Positions 8,854 to 16,802 of a DNA stretch of 64,000 nt are shown here, piece after piece (position 1 is the first letter of the stretch; every line of letters starts with the position of its first letter). The notes under the pieces were generated by a model. It made no database searches. It was given only the letters and a program-made list of their open reading frames with translations, and was not told the origin of the DNA. This DNA comes from Frigoribacterium sp. Leaf186 (GTDB taxonomy: Bacteria; Actinomycetota; Actinomycetes; Actinomycetales; Microbacteriaceae): assembly GCF_001423905.1 (NCBI RefSeq), contig NZ_LMPQ01000010.1, positions 47,994-111,993 on the forward strand, in the 5' to 3' direction. The translations under genes and the position numbers were made by a program.

Positions 8854-8896
8854 GTCAGTAGTCTGACATAGGTTCCTAGATGTCAGCTAACTGACA
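8852..8896. promoter_or_regulatory. Two MarR operators
   Basis: ATGTCAGTAGTCTGACAT (8852-8869) and TGTCAGCTAACTGACA (8881-8896) are matching palindromes with TGTCAG half-sites and a four-base centre. The first overlaps the marR start codon; the second lies upstream of the VOC gene. Confidence 0.8.
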
Positions 8897-8925
8897 CTCA
8901 CCTCCGACGCGAGAGCAGGCGCACC

Positions 8926-9288
8926 ATGACCGCCACCGGTCCCGACTTCATCTCCCTCCAGGTCCGCGACGTCGAGCGCTCGGCCGCGTTCTACGAAGAA
9001 CACCTCGGCCTCACCCGGCAGGACGGCCCGCCGCACGCGGTCGTCTTCGCCACGACGCCGATCGCCTTCGCCGTGCGCGGCCCGCTGCCCGGCGTCGACC
9101 TCGACGCGGCCCCGCTCGGTCGCGGCGTCGGCCTGTGGCTGCTCGCCCCCGACGCCCAGGCCATCCACGACGCCCTGGTCGCCGCCGGCGTCGAGATCGC
9201 CACCGCACCCGTCGACGGCCCCTTCGGCCGCACCTTCACCTTCGTCGACCCCGACGGCTACCAGGTCACCCTGCACGACCGCGCGTGA
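8926..9288 (+). CDS. VOC (glyoxalase/bleomycin resistance/dioxygenase) family protein
   Basis: A 120-residue protein with paired beta-alpha-beta-beta-beta modules: FISLQVRDVERSAAFYEEHLGL at the N-terminus and FTFVDPDGYQVTLHD at the C-terminus, both VOC signatures. Members bind a metal or small electrophile; the actual activity here is unknown. The start at 8926 follows a weak GAGAG-containing site. Divergence from a MarR regulator suggests induction by a toxic small molecule. Confidence 0.88.
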   Translation: MTATGPDFISLQVRDVERSAAFYEEHLGLTRQDGPPHAVVFATTPIAFAVRGPLPGVDLDAAPLGRGVGLWLLAPDAQAIHDALVAAGVEIATAPVDGPFGRTFTFVDPDGYQVTLHDRA

Positions 9289-9370
9289 CGTGCGGCCCCT
9301 CCGGCAGAGGCCGGGGACCAGGAGGCACGGCGCACGATCCCGTCCGAGGTCACGACGGTCGGACGCGTCG

Positions 9371-10177
9371 TCACTCGTGGACGTCGTCGTCGTCCTGGGT
9401 GCTGAGGTAGAGGCGGTGACTCGTGACGATCAACGAGAGCCACCCGATGCCGGTGACCCACCCGACGGCGACGTCGGTGAACCAGTGCGCCCCGAGCAGC
9501 ACGCGCGACAGCCCCACGACGCCGGCCGTTCCGGCGGCGGCCCCGACGATGGCGACCTGCGGCGCCTGGTCGCGCTGCCGGAGCGCCAGCAGGTAGGCGA
9601 GCACGCCGAGGATGGTGGTCGTGTTCAGGGTGTGCCCCGACGGGAACGACGGTGACTTCTCGTAGGGCGGGATGGCCTCGTGACGGTCGGGCCGGTTGCG
9701 CTTGATGAGCTTCTTGCCCACGACCGTCATCGCGAGCGAACCCGCGCCGGCCGCCACGACGAGCGTGACGGGGCTGGGGTGACGGTCCCGGATGCCGAAG
9801 ACCGCGGCGGCGCCGACGGTGAGGGCCGGCAGGGCGATCGGGCCGAAGACGTGGGCGATGGTGGCGGCCGCGCCGTTGGTGAACGGCGAGCGGAGCTTCT
9901 TCGCCCGCTCGAGCGCCGGGCGGTCGAGGCTCTCGATGCCGTCCCGGCCCGTCACCCCGTCGTAGATGTAGGCCGCCCCGGCCGTCGCCGCGATCGCGAT
10001 GCCGCCCCCGACGGCGAGGGTCGCGACGAGCGCGCGCCGGGCGCCGACCTTCTGCGCCACGGTCTTGTGACGCGAGGCGAGCCGCTGGCCCGGCTTCGAC
10101 CGCCACTCGGTCAGATCGCGGCGGCCGATCTGCCGGTCGTAGCGGGTCGTGCGGGCGGAGTCTCCGGTGGTCGGCAT
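9371..10177 (-). CDS. PAP2 family membrane phosphatase
   Basis: A 268-residue integral membrane protein with the three PAP2 motifs in order: KKLIKRNRP, PSFPSGH and SRVLLGAHWFTDV. It should dephosphorylate a lipid phosphate such as phosphatidate or undecaprenyl pyrophosphate at the outer membrane face. The N-terminal roughly 45 residues are basic and cytosolic. I start it at ATG 10177 (MPTTGDS); a longer reading is possible. Converges on the VOC gene; the gap contains a short CGTCCGA/TCGGACG hairpin at 9340-9364. Confidence 0.88.
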   Translation of the reverse strand: MPTTGDSARTTRYDRQIGRRDLTEWRSKPGQRLASRHKTVAQKVGARRALVATLAVGGGIAIAATAGAAYIYDGVTGRDGIESLDRPALERAKKLRSPFTNGAAATIAHVFGPIALPALTVGAAAVFGIRDRHPSPVTLVVAAGAGSLAMTVVGKKLIKRNRPDRHEAIPPYEKSPSFPSGHTLNTTTILGVLAYLLALRQRDQAPQVAIVGAAAGTAGVVGLSRVLLGAHWFTDVAVGWVTGIGWLSLIVTSHRLYLSTQDDDDVHE

Positions 10178-10247
10178 GTGCCCACTCTGGCCCTGACCAC
10201 CCGGGAACCGGTCGTGGCGAGCCGTCCCACGACTCACGGTCGACCGC

Positions 10248-11204
10248 TCAGATCACCACGTTCCGGGCGGGCTGCCCGGCGAGCACCCGGGCGACGTCCT
10301 CGGCCACGGCGACGCCCATGGCCGCGTTGGCCACGTCGGTGAAGGCACCGATGTGCGGCGTGAGCAGCGCGTTCGGTGCGGTCACGAGCGGGTCGTCGTC
10401 GCCGGGCGGCTCGTGTGCGAAGGCATCGAGCGCGGCGCCTGCGAGACGACCGTCGCGCAGGGCGGCGACCAGCGCCTCCTCGTCGACGAGACCACCGCGG
10501 GCCGCGTTGACGAAGTAGGCGCCCGGGCGCATGCCCTCGATCAGGCGGGCGTCGACGAGGGGCGGCTCGCCCGGCGTGCCGGGCAGGTGCAGGCTGACGA
10601 AGTCCGCGCCCGTGACGACCTCCTCGAGGCCGGCGCGGCGGACCCCCGCGGCGTCCGACACCTCGGTCGGCACGAACGGGTCGTACGCCACGACGTCCAT
10701 GTCGAATCCGGAGGCGCGGCGCGCGACCGCCTGCCCGATCCGTCCGAAGCCCACCAGGCCGAGCGTGCGGCCCGTCAGCTCGACGCCGGGGAAGCGCTCC
10801 CACCGCCCGGCGACCATCGACGCGTGGGCGGGCAGCAGCTGTCGGGCGAGCGCGAGCATCGCCCCGAGGGCCAGGTCGGCGACCGCTCCCGAGTTGCTGC
10901 CGGGGGCGTTGACGACGACGACCCCGGCCGCCCGTGCGGCCTCGAGGTCGATGTTGTCGACGCCGACGCCGTGCTTCGCGACGACACGGAGCGCCGGCGC
11001 CGCGGCGAAGACCGAGGCGTCGACGGCGTCGAGCCCGACGACGACCGCGTCGGCGCCGGTCCGGACGAGTTCCGCCGTGAGGTCCGTGGCCGAGAGCGGG
11101 TGCGTGCCCTCGGGGACGCAGGCCTCGAGACCGGCAGTGACCAGCGCCTCCCACGGTCTCGGCGCTATGCGCAAACGGTCGTGCGCGATCTGCGCGAAAC
11201 TCAC
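10248..11204 (-). CDS. D-2-hydroxyacid dehydrogenase (phosphoglycerate dehydrogenase-like)
   Basis: A 318-residue NAD-dependent oxidoreductase. The Rossmann motif is GLVGFGRIGQAVAR near residue 148, and the catalytic triad is visible as Arg in NAARGG, Glu in HEPPGDD and His in TPHIGAF. It lacks the C-terminal ACT regulatory domain of full SerA, so it may act on another 2-hydroxyacid. GTG start. The neighbouring genes do not indicate a pathway. Confidence 0.88.
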   Translation of the reverse strand: MSFAQIAHDRLRIAPRPWEALVTAGLEACVPEGTHPLSATDLTAELVRTGADAVVVGLDAVDASVFAAAPALRVVAKHGVGVDNIDLEAARAAGVVVVNAPGSNSGAVADLALGAMLALARQLLPAHASMVAGRWERFPGVELTGRTLGLVGFGRIGQAVARRASGFDMDVVAYDPFVPTEVSDAAGVRRAGLEEVVTGADFVSLHLPGTPGEPPLVDARLIEGMRPGAYFVNAARGGLVDEEALVAALRDGRLAGAALDAFAHEPPGDDDPLVTAPNALLTPHIGAFTDVANAAMGVAVAEDVARVLAGQPARNVVI

Positions 11205-11273
11205 CTCGGGACTAGCCCAAGCCGCGGTCCTGGCCAGACCTGATGACGCCCCAGATCGCCCTCGCTCACGACA

Positions 11274-11300
11274 GCGGGGCGCGGCATCGCCGCACCCCGC
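11274..11300 (-). terminator. Terminator of the secreted phosphodiesterase gene
   Basis: Stem of six plus five base pairs (GCGGGG and GCGGC with complements, one C-A bulge) around the loop ATC, 23 bases beyond the leftward stop codon. Confidence 0.6.
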
Positions 11301-11322
11301 CGTCTCGGCCTCGGCGTCGGCG

Positions 11323-12816
11323 TCAGCGGACCTGCAGGTCGTCGACAGCCCAGTACCAGTTGTTGTCGCCGTTCGTCAGCGAGAACCGCACCCGCATCGA
11401 GGAGGCGCCGGCGGGCACGGCCACGACGTGGCGATCGATCGAGGCGATGCGGTCAGCCGTGTACGTGGTGACGTTCCTCCAGGCGCCGCCGTCGAACGAG
11501 ACCAGGACGGACGCCGTCTCCGCTCCCTCCTTGCGGTAGTGCGAGCCGAACGAGACGGTCGTGCTCGTCCTGCCCGCGACCGAGTACGCCTGCGACGTCA
11601 TGAGGCTGTTGAAGGTGCCCGACCTGCTCTTGTCGGCCCACTCGTCGCTGTCGGCGACGGCGAAGACGCCACGGGCACGGACGTTGGTCTCGCGCTGCTG
11701 GCCCGTCTCGGTCGCGGTCCAGAAGGGGTCGGTGGTCAGCGACCAGCCCCTCCACTCGGTCATTCCTCCCGTGCCCATGCTCGAGTTGTCGACCGTCCAG
11801 CCCGAGGGGAACGTCTTCGACCAGCCGAGGGTGCTCGCCGGGATGCCCGTCTCGTCGACCCTGCCCTGGAGGCTGCCCGCCCGCGTGTCGAAGGGGTCGG
11901 TCGAGCCCGTCGCCAGCGGTCGGCCGTCGAGGACGGACGGCACGGCCACGCCGAAGGTCGAGAGCACGTCCGCGGCGATGTCGACGTTCTTCGGCGCGAT
12001 CGTCGGGGTCGTCTTGGTGATGCCAGGACCGGTCTTGATGATGAAGGAGGCGCGCTCGGCAGCGCTGTTTCCGCCGTGTCCGCCGGAGTCGGTGTGGCCG
12101 TGGTCGGAGGTGACGATGAACGACCACGACTCGGACGCAGCTCCCGGTCGAGCGGCGACCGCCGCGCGGAGTTTCCCGATCAGGCCGTCGACCTCGGTGA
12201 CCGCGTCGAGGTACTGCTGCGACGCGGCTCCGTGGTCGTGGCCGGCGTGGTCGACGTCGTCGAAGTGGATGAACGACGCGTTCGGGCCCGTGCTGCCGAG
12301 GTAGGAGACGGCAGCGGCTGCCGTGTCGGCGTCGCCCGTCGAGGCGTAGCGCCGGTCTACTGCCGAGCCGACGAGCGCGGGCCCGGCGGAGCCGTCGACG
12401 ATCGGCGCCCAGGTCACTGCGGCGTAGGTGCTCACCGCACTGTCCGCGGCCTCGAGTCGCGAGAGGAAGTCGGGGTAGGAAGCGATGCTGCTGCCCGACC
12501 AGCTGTTGCTGGTGACCTTGTGCTTGTCGGGCCAGACACCGCTCAGGTTGGTCGCCCAGCCCGGCCCCGAGAACGTGCTCGACATGGGCGAGCCGTAGAG
12601 GCTGGTCTTGCTCGAGTACCCGGAGGCGATCATCGCGTCGAGGTTCGGCGCCGCGGCGGGGGCGATCTTGTCGAACAACAGCCCGTCGACGCCGATGACG
12701 ACGACGTGTCGGGAGGTGTCGACGGCGGCAGAGGCCGCGGTCGGCACCGCGGTCGCGGCGAGCGTGGCGGCGACGATCCCTGCGGCGAGGACGGTCGTCT
12801 TGCGGGGTGTTCTCAT
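11323..12816 (-). CDS. Secreted alkaline phosphatase-superfamily phosphodiesterase
   Basis: A 497-residue exported protein. Residues 1-30 are a Sec signal peptide ending ASA. The nucleotide pyrophosphatase/phosphodiesterase core shows VVVIGVDGLLFDKI (metal ligand Asp), the Thr/Ser nucleophile area around SSTFSGPGWATNLSG, HFDDVDHAGHDHG and SDHGHTDSGGHGG, all metal-binding segments. A C-terminal all-beta domain (from about residue 330) contains GWTVDNSSMGTGGMTEWRGW, seen at the end of other secreted phosphoesterases. Shine-Dalgarno GAGAAGGAC. Probable role is phosphate scavenging or nucleotide hydrolysis outside the cell; substrate unproven. Confidence 0.88.
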   Translation of the reverse strand: MRTPRKTTVLAAGIVAATLAATAVPTAASAAVDTSRHVVVIGVDGLLFDKIAPAAAPNLDAMIASGYSSKTSLYGSPMSSTFSGPGWATNLSGVWPDKHKVTSNSWSGSSIASYPDFLSRLEAADSAVSTYAAVTWAPIVDGSAGPALVGSAVDRRYASTGDADTAAAAVSYLGSTGPNASFIHFDDVDHAGHDHGAASQQYLDAVTEVDGLIGKLRAAVAARPGAASESWSFIVTSDHGHTDSGGHGGNSAAERASFIIKTGPGITKTTPTIAPKNVDIAADVLSTFGVAVPSVLDGRPLATGSTDPFDTRAGSLQGRVDETGIPASTLGWSKTFPSGWTVDNSSMGTGGMTEWRGWSLTTDPFWTATETGQQRETNVRARGVFAVADSDEWADKSRSGTFNSLMTSQAYSVAGRTSTTVSFGSHYRKEGAETASVLVSFDGGAWRNVTTYTADRIASIDRHVVAVPAGASSMRVRFSLTNGDNNWYWAVDDLQVR

Positions 12817-13061
12817 GGGGGTCCTTCTCAGTCGGTGATCAAGCGAGGTAGACAGCTAGACCACCGTGACCCACCTAGGTAGACAACTCAAGCCAGGGAG
12901 GTGCCAGAATCGGTGAAGAGTGCGTGAACAGCAGCAGGGACTTCCTGTCCATGCCGGCGAAGCGTCGGTCGGCCGGCACCCAGCCGTCGATGCTCCGGTC
13001 AGCGGCAGGTTTCGTCAGGGACGTGTCCGATCTCTTCGTGGTGGTTCTCGCCCACATCGGC
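12817..13061. other. Intergenic region with direct repeats upstream of the phosphodiesterase gene
   Basis: No gene is supported here. On the leftward strand two direct copies of TGTCTACCT lie about 30 bp apart (12846-12886), a possible activator site or promoter for the phosphodiesterase; they do not match a regulator box that I can name with confidence. Confidence 0.4.
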
Positions 13062-13901
13062 TCAGGCGAGGTGACCACGATCGACCGGCGCAGGCTGCCG
13101 GTGATGTGCCGCACGGCGCTCGGTCAGGAGGAAGACGACGAGCAAGACGACGCCGACGAGGACGACGACGATGTTGCCGAGCTGAGCCAAGGATCCGAGG
13201 CTGCTCTGCAGGGGGTAGGTGCCGTGCATGAAGATGCTCGGGTCGGTGCTCGCGTGCAGCAGGATCGGAGCGATGATCGTTCCGGTCACCCGGAGGGCGA
13301 GGTACATGCAGAGACCGAAGAAGAACGTGTAGAGCATCTGCAGCATCGTGGGGACCAACGGTTGACCGGTGAAGAGGTTGGTCGCGTGCAGCAGCGAGAA
13401 CAACGCCGCGGAGACGAGGCCGACGGCGATCTCGGAGCGGCCGGCCGAGCGCATGATGCGGACCACGTACCCACGAGTCAGCACTTCCTCCGAGAAGCCG
13501 ATGACGAGTCCCGCCAGGAGCCACGCAGCGACCCAGTCGAAGCCTGCAGCGTCGTAGTCGATGCTCGCGAAGCGCAGCACGTTGAAGAGCAGCACGACGG
13601 CGACGGCGATCCACATCCAGCCTCGGCCCGGGACGTCCTGCCGCGCGAAGAGGCCTCTCAGCCAGCCCAGGCTGGCACCGAAGCCGACCAGGATCAGGCT
13701 GCCGATCAGGACCGGGACGACGATGAGGACGAGGACGTAGCTGGCTGAGCCGGCGTCGCCGATGAACGGCACGAAGGGTGCCATGAGGAGCGACGCGGGT
13801 TCGTAGATGGCGAGGTAGCCGACGGCGACGATCAGCGCCTTCCACCATCGACCCTGTTCCCAGAACTGCGTCCACCCTGATCGTGCAGCAGTATCTTCCA
13901 T
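13062..13901 (-). CDS. CPBP family intramembrane glutamic endopeptidase
   Basis: A 279-residue polytopic membrane protein with about seven to eight spans. The CPBP/Abi motifs are SEEVLTRGYV (catalytic EE and Arg), FSLLHATN and ILLHASTDP, in the usual order. Family members process prenylated or membrane proteins, and in bacteria are often linked to bacteriocin self-immunity. The start ATG is at 13901. It sits between the phosphodiesterase gene and a set of surface-protein genes, all on the same strand, but the gaps do not force an operon. Confidence 0.9.
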   Translation of the reverse strand: MEDTAARSGWTQFWEQGRWWKALIVAVGYLAIYEPASLLMAPFVPFIGDAGSASYVLVLIVVPVLIGSLILVGFGASLGWLRGLFARQDVPGRGWMWIAVAVVLLFNVLRFASIDYDAAGFDWVAAWLLAGLVIGFSEEVLTRGYVVRIMRSAGRSEIAVGLVSAALFSLLHATNLFTGQPLVPTMLQMLYTFFFGLCMYLALRVTGTIIAPILLHASTDPSIFMHGTYPLQSSLGSLAQLGNIVVVLVGVVLLVVFLLTERRAAHHRQPAPVDRGHLA

Positions 13902-13950
13902 GATCCTCCCCTTGGTTGAGATTCAGTCATCCATCAGCTTCGGGGGTGAT

Positions 13951-14205
13951 TCAAGTTGATGTCGGGGGGCGAGTATCCGTCTTCGCGGTGCTCTCCAGCG
14001 TGGCGATCATGGTCGAACGGCGCAGGCGCAGGCGCCCTGCGACGATGCATGCTGACGTGCCTCCCCACCAGATGGCGAGGGCGACGATGGCGACGACGAG
14101 ATAGGCGTGCTCAGTCGTCGCCCCGGCATGCGGCTGGGCGTCGAGAGCATCCAGGGCTGTCCGGACGAAGACCGCTCCGAGGACGGCGCTGAGGACACAG
14201 CCCAC
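13951..14205 (-). CDS. Small two-span membrane protein, function unknown
   Basis: An 84-residue protein starting with GTG, with hydrophobic segments at about residues 2-18 and 34-57 and a basic-then-polar tail. It lies 49 bases after the anchored metalloprotease gene on the same strand. I recognise no family. The start could be further upstream in an Arg-rich stretch. Coding status rests on position, strand and hydrophobic pattern. Confidence 0.5.
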   Translation of the reverse strand: MGCVLSAVLGAVFVRTALDALDAQPHAGATTEHAYLVVAIVALAIWWGGTSACIVAGRLRLRRSTMIATLESTAKTDTRPPTST

Positions 14206-14254
14206 CGCGACGCCGACGTAGATGCGTCGTCGTCGCGGTGGGCTGTCCCGGTGT

Positions 14255-16627
14255 TCAGGCTTCGTGGTCGTGGCCTGCTCGCCGGCGTCGGGCTGCGATC
14301 AGGGTGAGCCCTGCCAGCAGGAGGAGTGCGGCCGCCGTGATGCCGGACGTGACCAGGTCGCTGCCGGTGAAGGCGAGGTTCGAACCGCTCGTGCTCCCGT
14401 CGGCGGCACTCGTGCCGCTGCCGGTGCCGCTGCCACTTCCGGGGGCGGCGCCCGTTCCTGTGCCGGGGGCGGTGCCGGGGTCCTCGCCGACGACGGGTGC
14501 TGCCGTCACGGTGAACTGTGCGGCCGTCGAGCCGGACGTCGCTCCGGTGAGCGTGATGGTGTGCGTGCCCGGGGTCGTGTCAAGGGGCACGGCCCACGTT
14601 ATCGAGACGGCACCGTTCTGGTCGGCGGTCGCGGTGCCCACCTGCACCGGGTCCGACGTCATGACGGCGGTCACGGTCTCACCTGCGGCGAAGCCCTCAC
14701 CGAGGACGGTCTGGGTCTGGCCGGCCTGGACGGTGGCCCTCTCGACTCGTGACGTGAGGACGGTGGCGGCAGGCGACACGGTGACCGTGGTAGCGGCGGA
14801 GGTGTTCCCGTCACCTGTCGACACGGTCACCTCGAGCACGGTGCCGGGCGCCTGGGCGGGGTCGAGCGGGACGGAGAACCGTCCGGTGGTGTCCGTGGTG
14901 CCGGAGCCGACGAGGGTGCCTCCGGCGGTGACGGCGACCCCGGTCTCGGGCGCTGCGCTGCCGGTGACGACGGTGCCGTCGGTCGGATCGACGGTCGGTG
15001 CCGTAGGCGTCGGTGCCGTGACGGTCACGAAGGTGACCTCGGACGAGCCGCCGGCGTTCGTGGCGGTGACCGAGAGGACTGCTCCGGGCTGCTGAGCGGG
15101 AGACAGCGGGACGGTGAACGCGCCGGTGCCGTCGGTCGTGGCGGTGCCCAGGGTGGCGCCGGTGGCGGTCACGGTGATCGTGGAGTCGGGCTCAGCCGTT
15201 CCCGTCGCGGTCGTTCCCGTGGTGGGGTCGACGGTCGGGGCCGCGGGGGCGGGGATCGGGACGGTGATCTCGGTGGGCACCGAGGTGTTGCCGGCGGCGT
15301 CGGCAGCGGTGACGCGGAGCTGCGCGCCGCCTGCCTGGGCAGGCGTGAGCGTGATGGTGAAGTTCCCGGTGGCGTCCGCTGCGGCAGATCCGACGGCGGT
15401 GCCGGTGCTGTCGAGGACTGTGACGGTCGACTCGGCCTCTGCGGTGCCGGCGACCGTGGTGCCGGTGACGGAGGTGACGGTCGGGGCGTCGGGGGCGGCG
15501 GTGTCCGCGACGATCGTCCGCAGTCGGAGCGTGGCCGTGTCGGCGGTCCGGGAGACGACGTCGAGGGTGGTCGCACCGGTCGCCGTGGTGAACGTCGATC
15601 CGGGAGCCCAGGAGTTGGGGCGGGTGCCGTTGCCGGTGCCCTGCGGGGAGATCAGCAGGGTCTGGGTCGTTCCCTCCATGCGGAGGATGCGCACGCCGCG
15701 GACGGAGGCGTAGGTGTCGCCGCCGACGGAGGAGGTCCTCGAACCGGCGATGTAGCCCGTGTCGTAGCGGGTGGGTGTCGCGAGCTCCGCCCAGTAGGTG
15801 ATGCCCGAGGAAGGGTCGGTGAACTGCAGCGACCGCACGCCCGTGGTGGCCTCGCGTGCCTGGATCGTGACGGTCTGGTCCACGCTCGTCGGGCTGTCGA
15901 CGTCGACGTAGTCCGCGGCGGTCAAGATGCCGGTGCGGATCTGGTTCGGGGTCGAGAAGTTCTTGTAGATCGTCTCGTAGCTGCCGCCCATGACGTCGTA
16001 CGTGTCCTCGTAGCCCCTCGAGACGCAGTTTCCGCCCTCGGAGGCGAGGCGGCCGTCGACGACGTCGGCGGGGCAGTCGAGGAGGTTCGCGTGGCCGAAG
16101 TCCATGGTGTGGCCCATCTCGTGTGCCCAGACGCCGTCCCAGAGGCCTTCGAGGTAGGCGCGGCCTCCCCCGACCATCGAGGGCCCGCCGCTGGTGGCGC
16201 TGCCTCTGAAGGTGCAGCCCTCGGCGACGGAGATGATGAGGCCCTGGCCCTGTCCGGAGCCCGGCCACCCGGTCGCGGCGATCGCATCGCCACGGAGGTC
16301 GGGGTTGCCGTCGCCGCAGACGCCCTCGCCGGGGCGATAGATGAGCTGCTTGATCTCGAACTGCACCTGGCCGTTGGTCATCGACAGCCAGTAGTCGCTC
16401 ATGCCCTCGAACTCGTCCCGGACCTTCTGCTCCGTCGTCGCCTGGTCGACGGAGGCGGTCTCAGCGGTGGTGGTGACGTAGATCGACACGGGCACGGCGG
16501 TGGCGGCTGCGTGCGCGGGCGGGGCCTGGGCGACCACGGCGCCGGTCACGGCGAGGGCGGAGGCGAGGAACCCGGCACCGAGGGTGTGCCCGAGACGTCC
16601 TCGTCGGTGGGTGGTGAGTGCTGACAT
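14255..16627 (-). CDS. Secreted, cell-wall-anchored zinc metalloprotease with Ig-like repeats
   Basis: A 790-residue surface protein. A signal peptide ending AHA spans residues 1-40. The catalytic part carries the metzincin-like site HEMGHTMDFGH near residue 172 and a Met-turn YDVMGG about 50 residues later; the usual Gly at position 8 of the zinc motif is Asp. Three bacterial Ig-like repeats follow (each beginning APTV), then an IPT-like unit, a Gly/Ser/Thr-rich wall-spanning linker, LAFTG, a membrane helix and RRRR. LAXTG is the motif of class E sortases; none is encoded in this window. Shine-Dalgarno AAAGGG. Substrate unknown. Confidence 0.88.
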   Translation of the reverse strand: MSALTTHRRGRLGHTLGAGFLASALAVTGAVVAQAPPAHAAATAVPVSIYVTTTAETASVDQATTEQKVRDEFEGMSDYWLSMTNGQVQFEIKQLIYRPGEGVCGDGNPDLRGDAIAATGWPGSGQGQGLIISVAEGCTFRGSATSGGPSMVGGGRAYLEGLWDGVWAHEMGHTMDFGHANLLDCPADVVDGRLASEGGNCVSRGYEDTYDVMGGSYETIYKNFSTPNQIRTGILTAADYVDVDSPTSVDQTVTIQAREATTGVRSLQFTDPSSGITYWAELATPTRYDTGYIAGSRTSSVGGDTYASVRGVRILRMEGTTQTLLISPQGTGNGTRPNSWAPGSTFTTATGATTLDVVSRTADTATLRLRTIVADTAAPDAPTVTSVTGTTVAGTAEAESTVTVLDSTGTAVGSAAADATGNFTITLTPAQAGGAQLRVTAADAAGNTSVPTEITVPIPAPAAPTVDPTTGTTATGTAEPDSTITVTATGATLGTATTDGTGAFTVPLSPAQQPGAVLSVTATNAGGSSEVTFVTVTAPTPTAPTVDPTDGTVVTGSAAPETGVAVTAGGTLVGSGTTDTTGRFSVPLDPAQAPGTVLEVTVSTGDGNTSAATTVTVSPAATVLTSRVERATVQAGQTQTVLGEGFAAGETVTAVMTSDPVQVGTATADQNGAVSITWAVPLDTTPGTHTITLTGATSGSTAAQFTVTAAPVVGEDPGTAPGTGTGAAPGSGSGTGSGTSAADGSTSGSNLAFTGSDLVTSGITAAALLLLAGLTLIAARRRRAGHDHEA

Positions 16628-16755
16628 GGCGGCCCTTTCGGGGATGGAGACGGACTGGATCTTCGATGTTCTTGCTGTCGGGGACGGTGGCCGCCGTCGG
16701 GTGATCAGCCCTCAGCGGTCACCGCGGGTCACCTGCGAGGGCGCTGCGGTGACCC

Positions 16756-16794
16756 GGCCGGCCCGTACTCACCCGATGTCAGTACGGACCGGCC
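16756..16794 (-). terminator. Terminator after the giant adhesin gene
   Basis: Arms GGCCGG-C-CCGTACT and AGTACGG-A-CCGGCC form a 13-bp stem with a single mismatch, 9 bases past the leftward stop. It also separates the adhesin from the downstream metalloprotease gene. Confidence 0.7.
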
Positions 16795-16802
16795 GTTCGC
16801 GG

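Noticed and set aside
10531-12882. A 783-codon rightward open frame over the dehydrogenase and phosphodiesterase genes
   Set aside because: Antisense shadow of two well-supported genes with low-complexity Arg/Pro/Ser composition.
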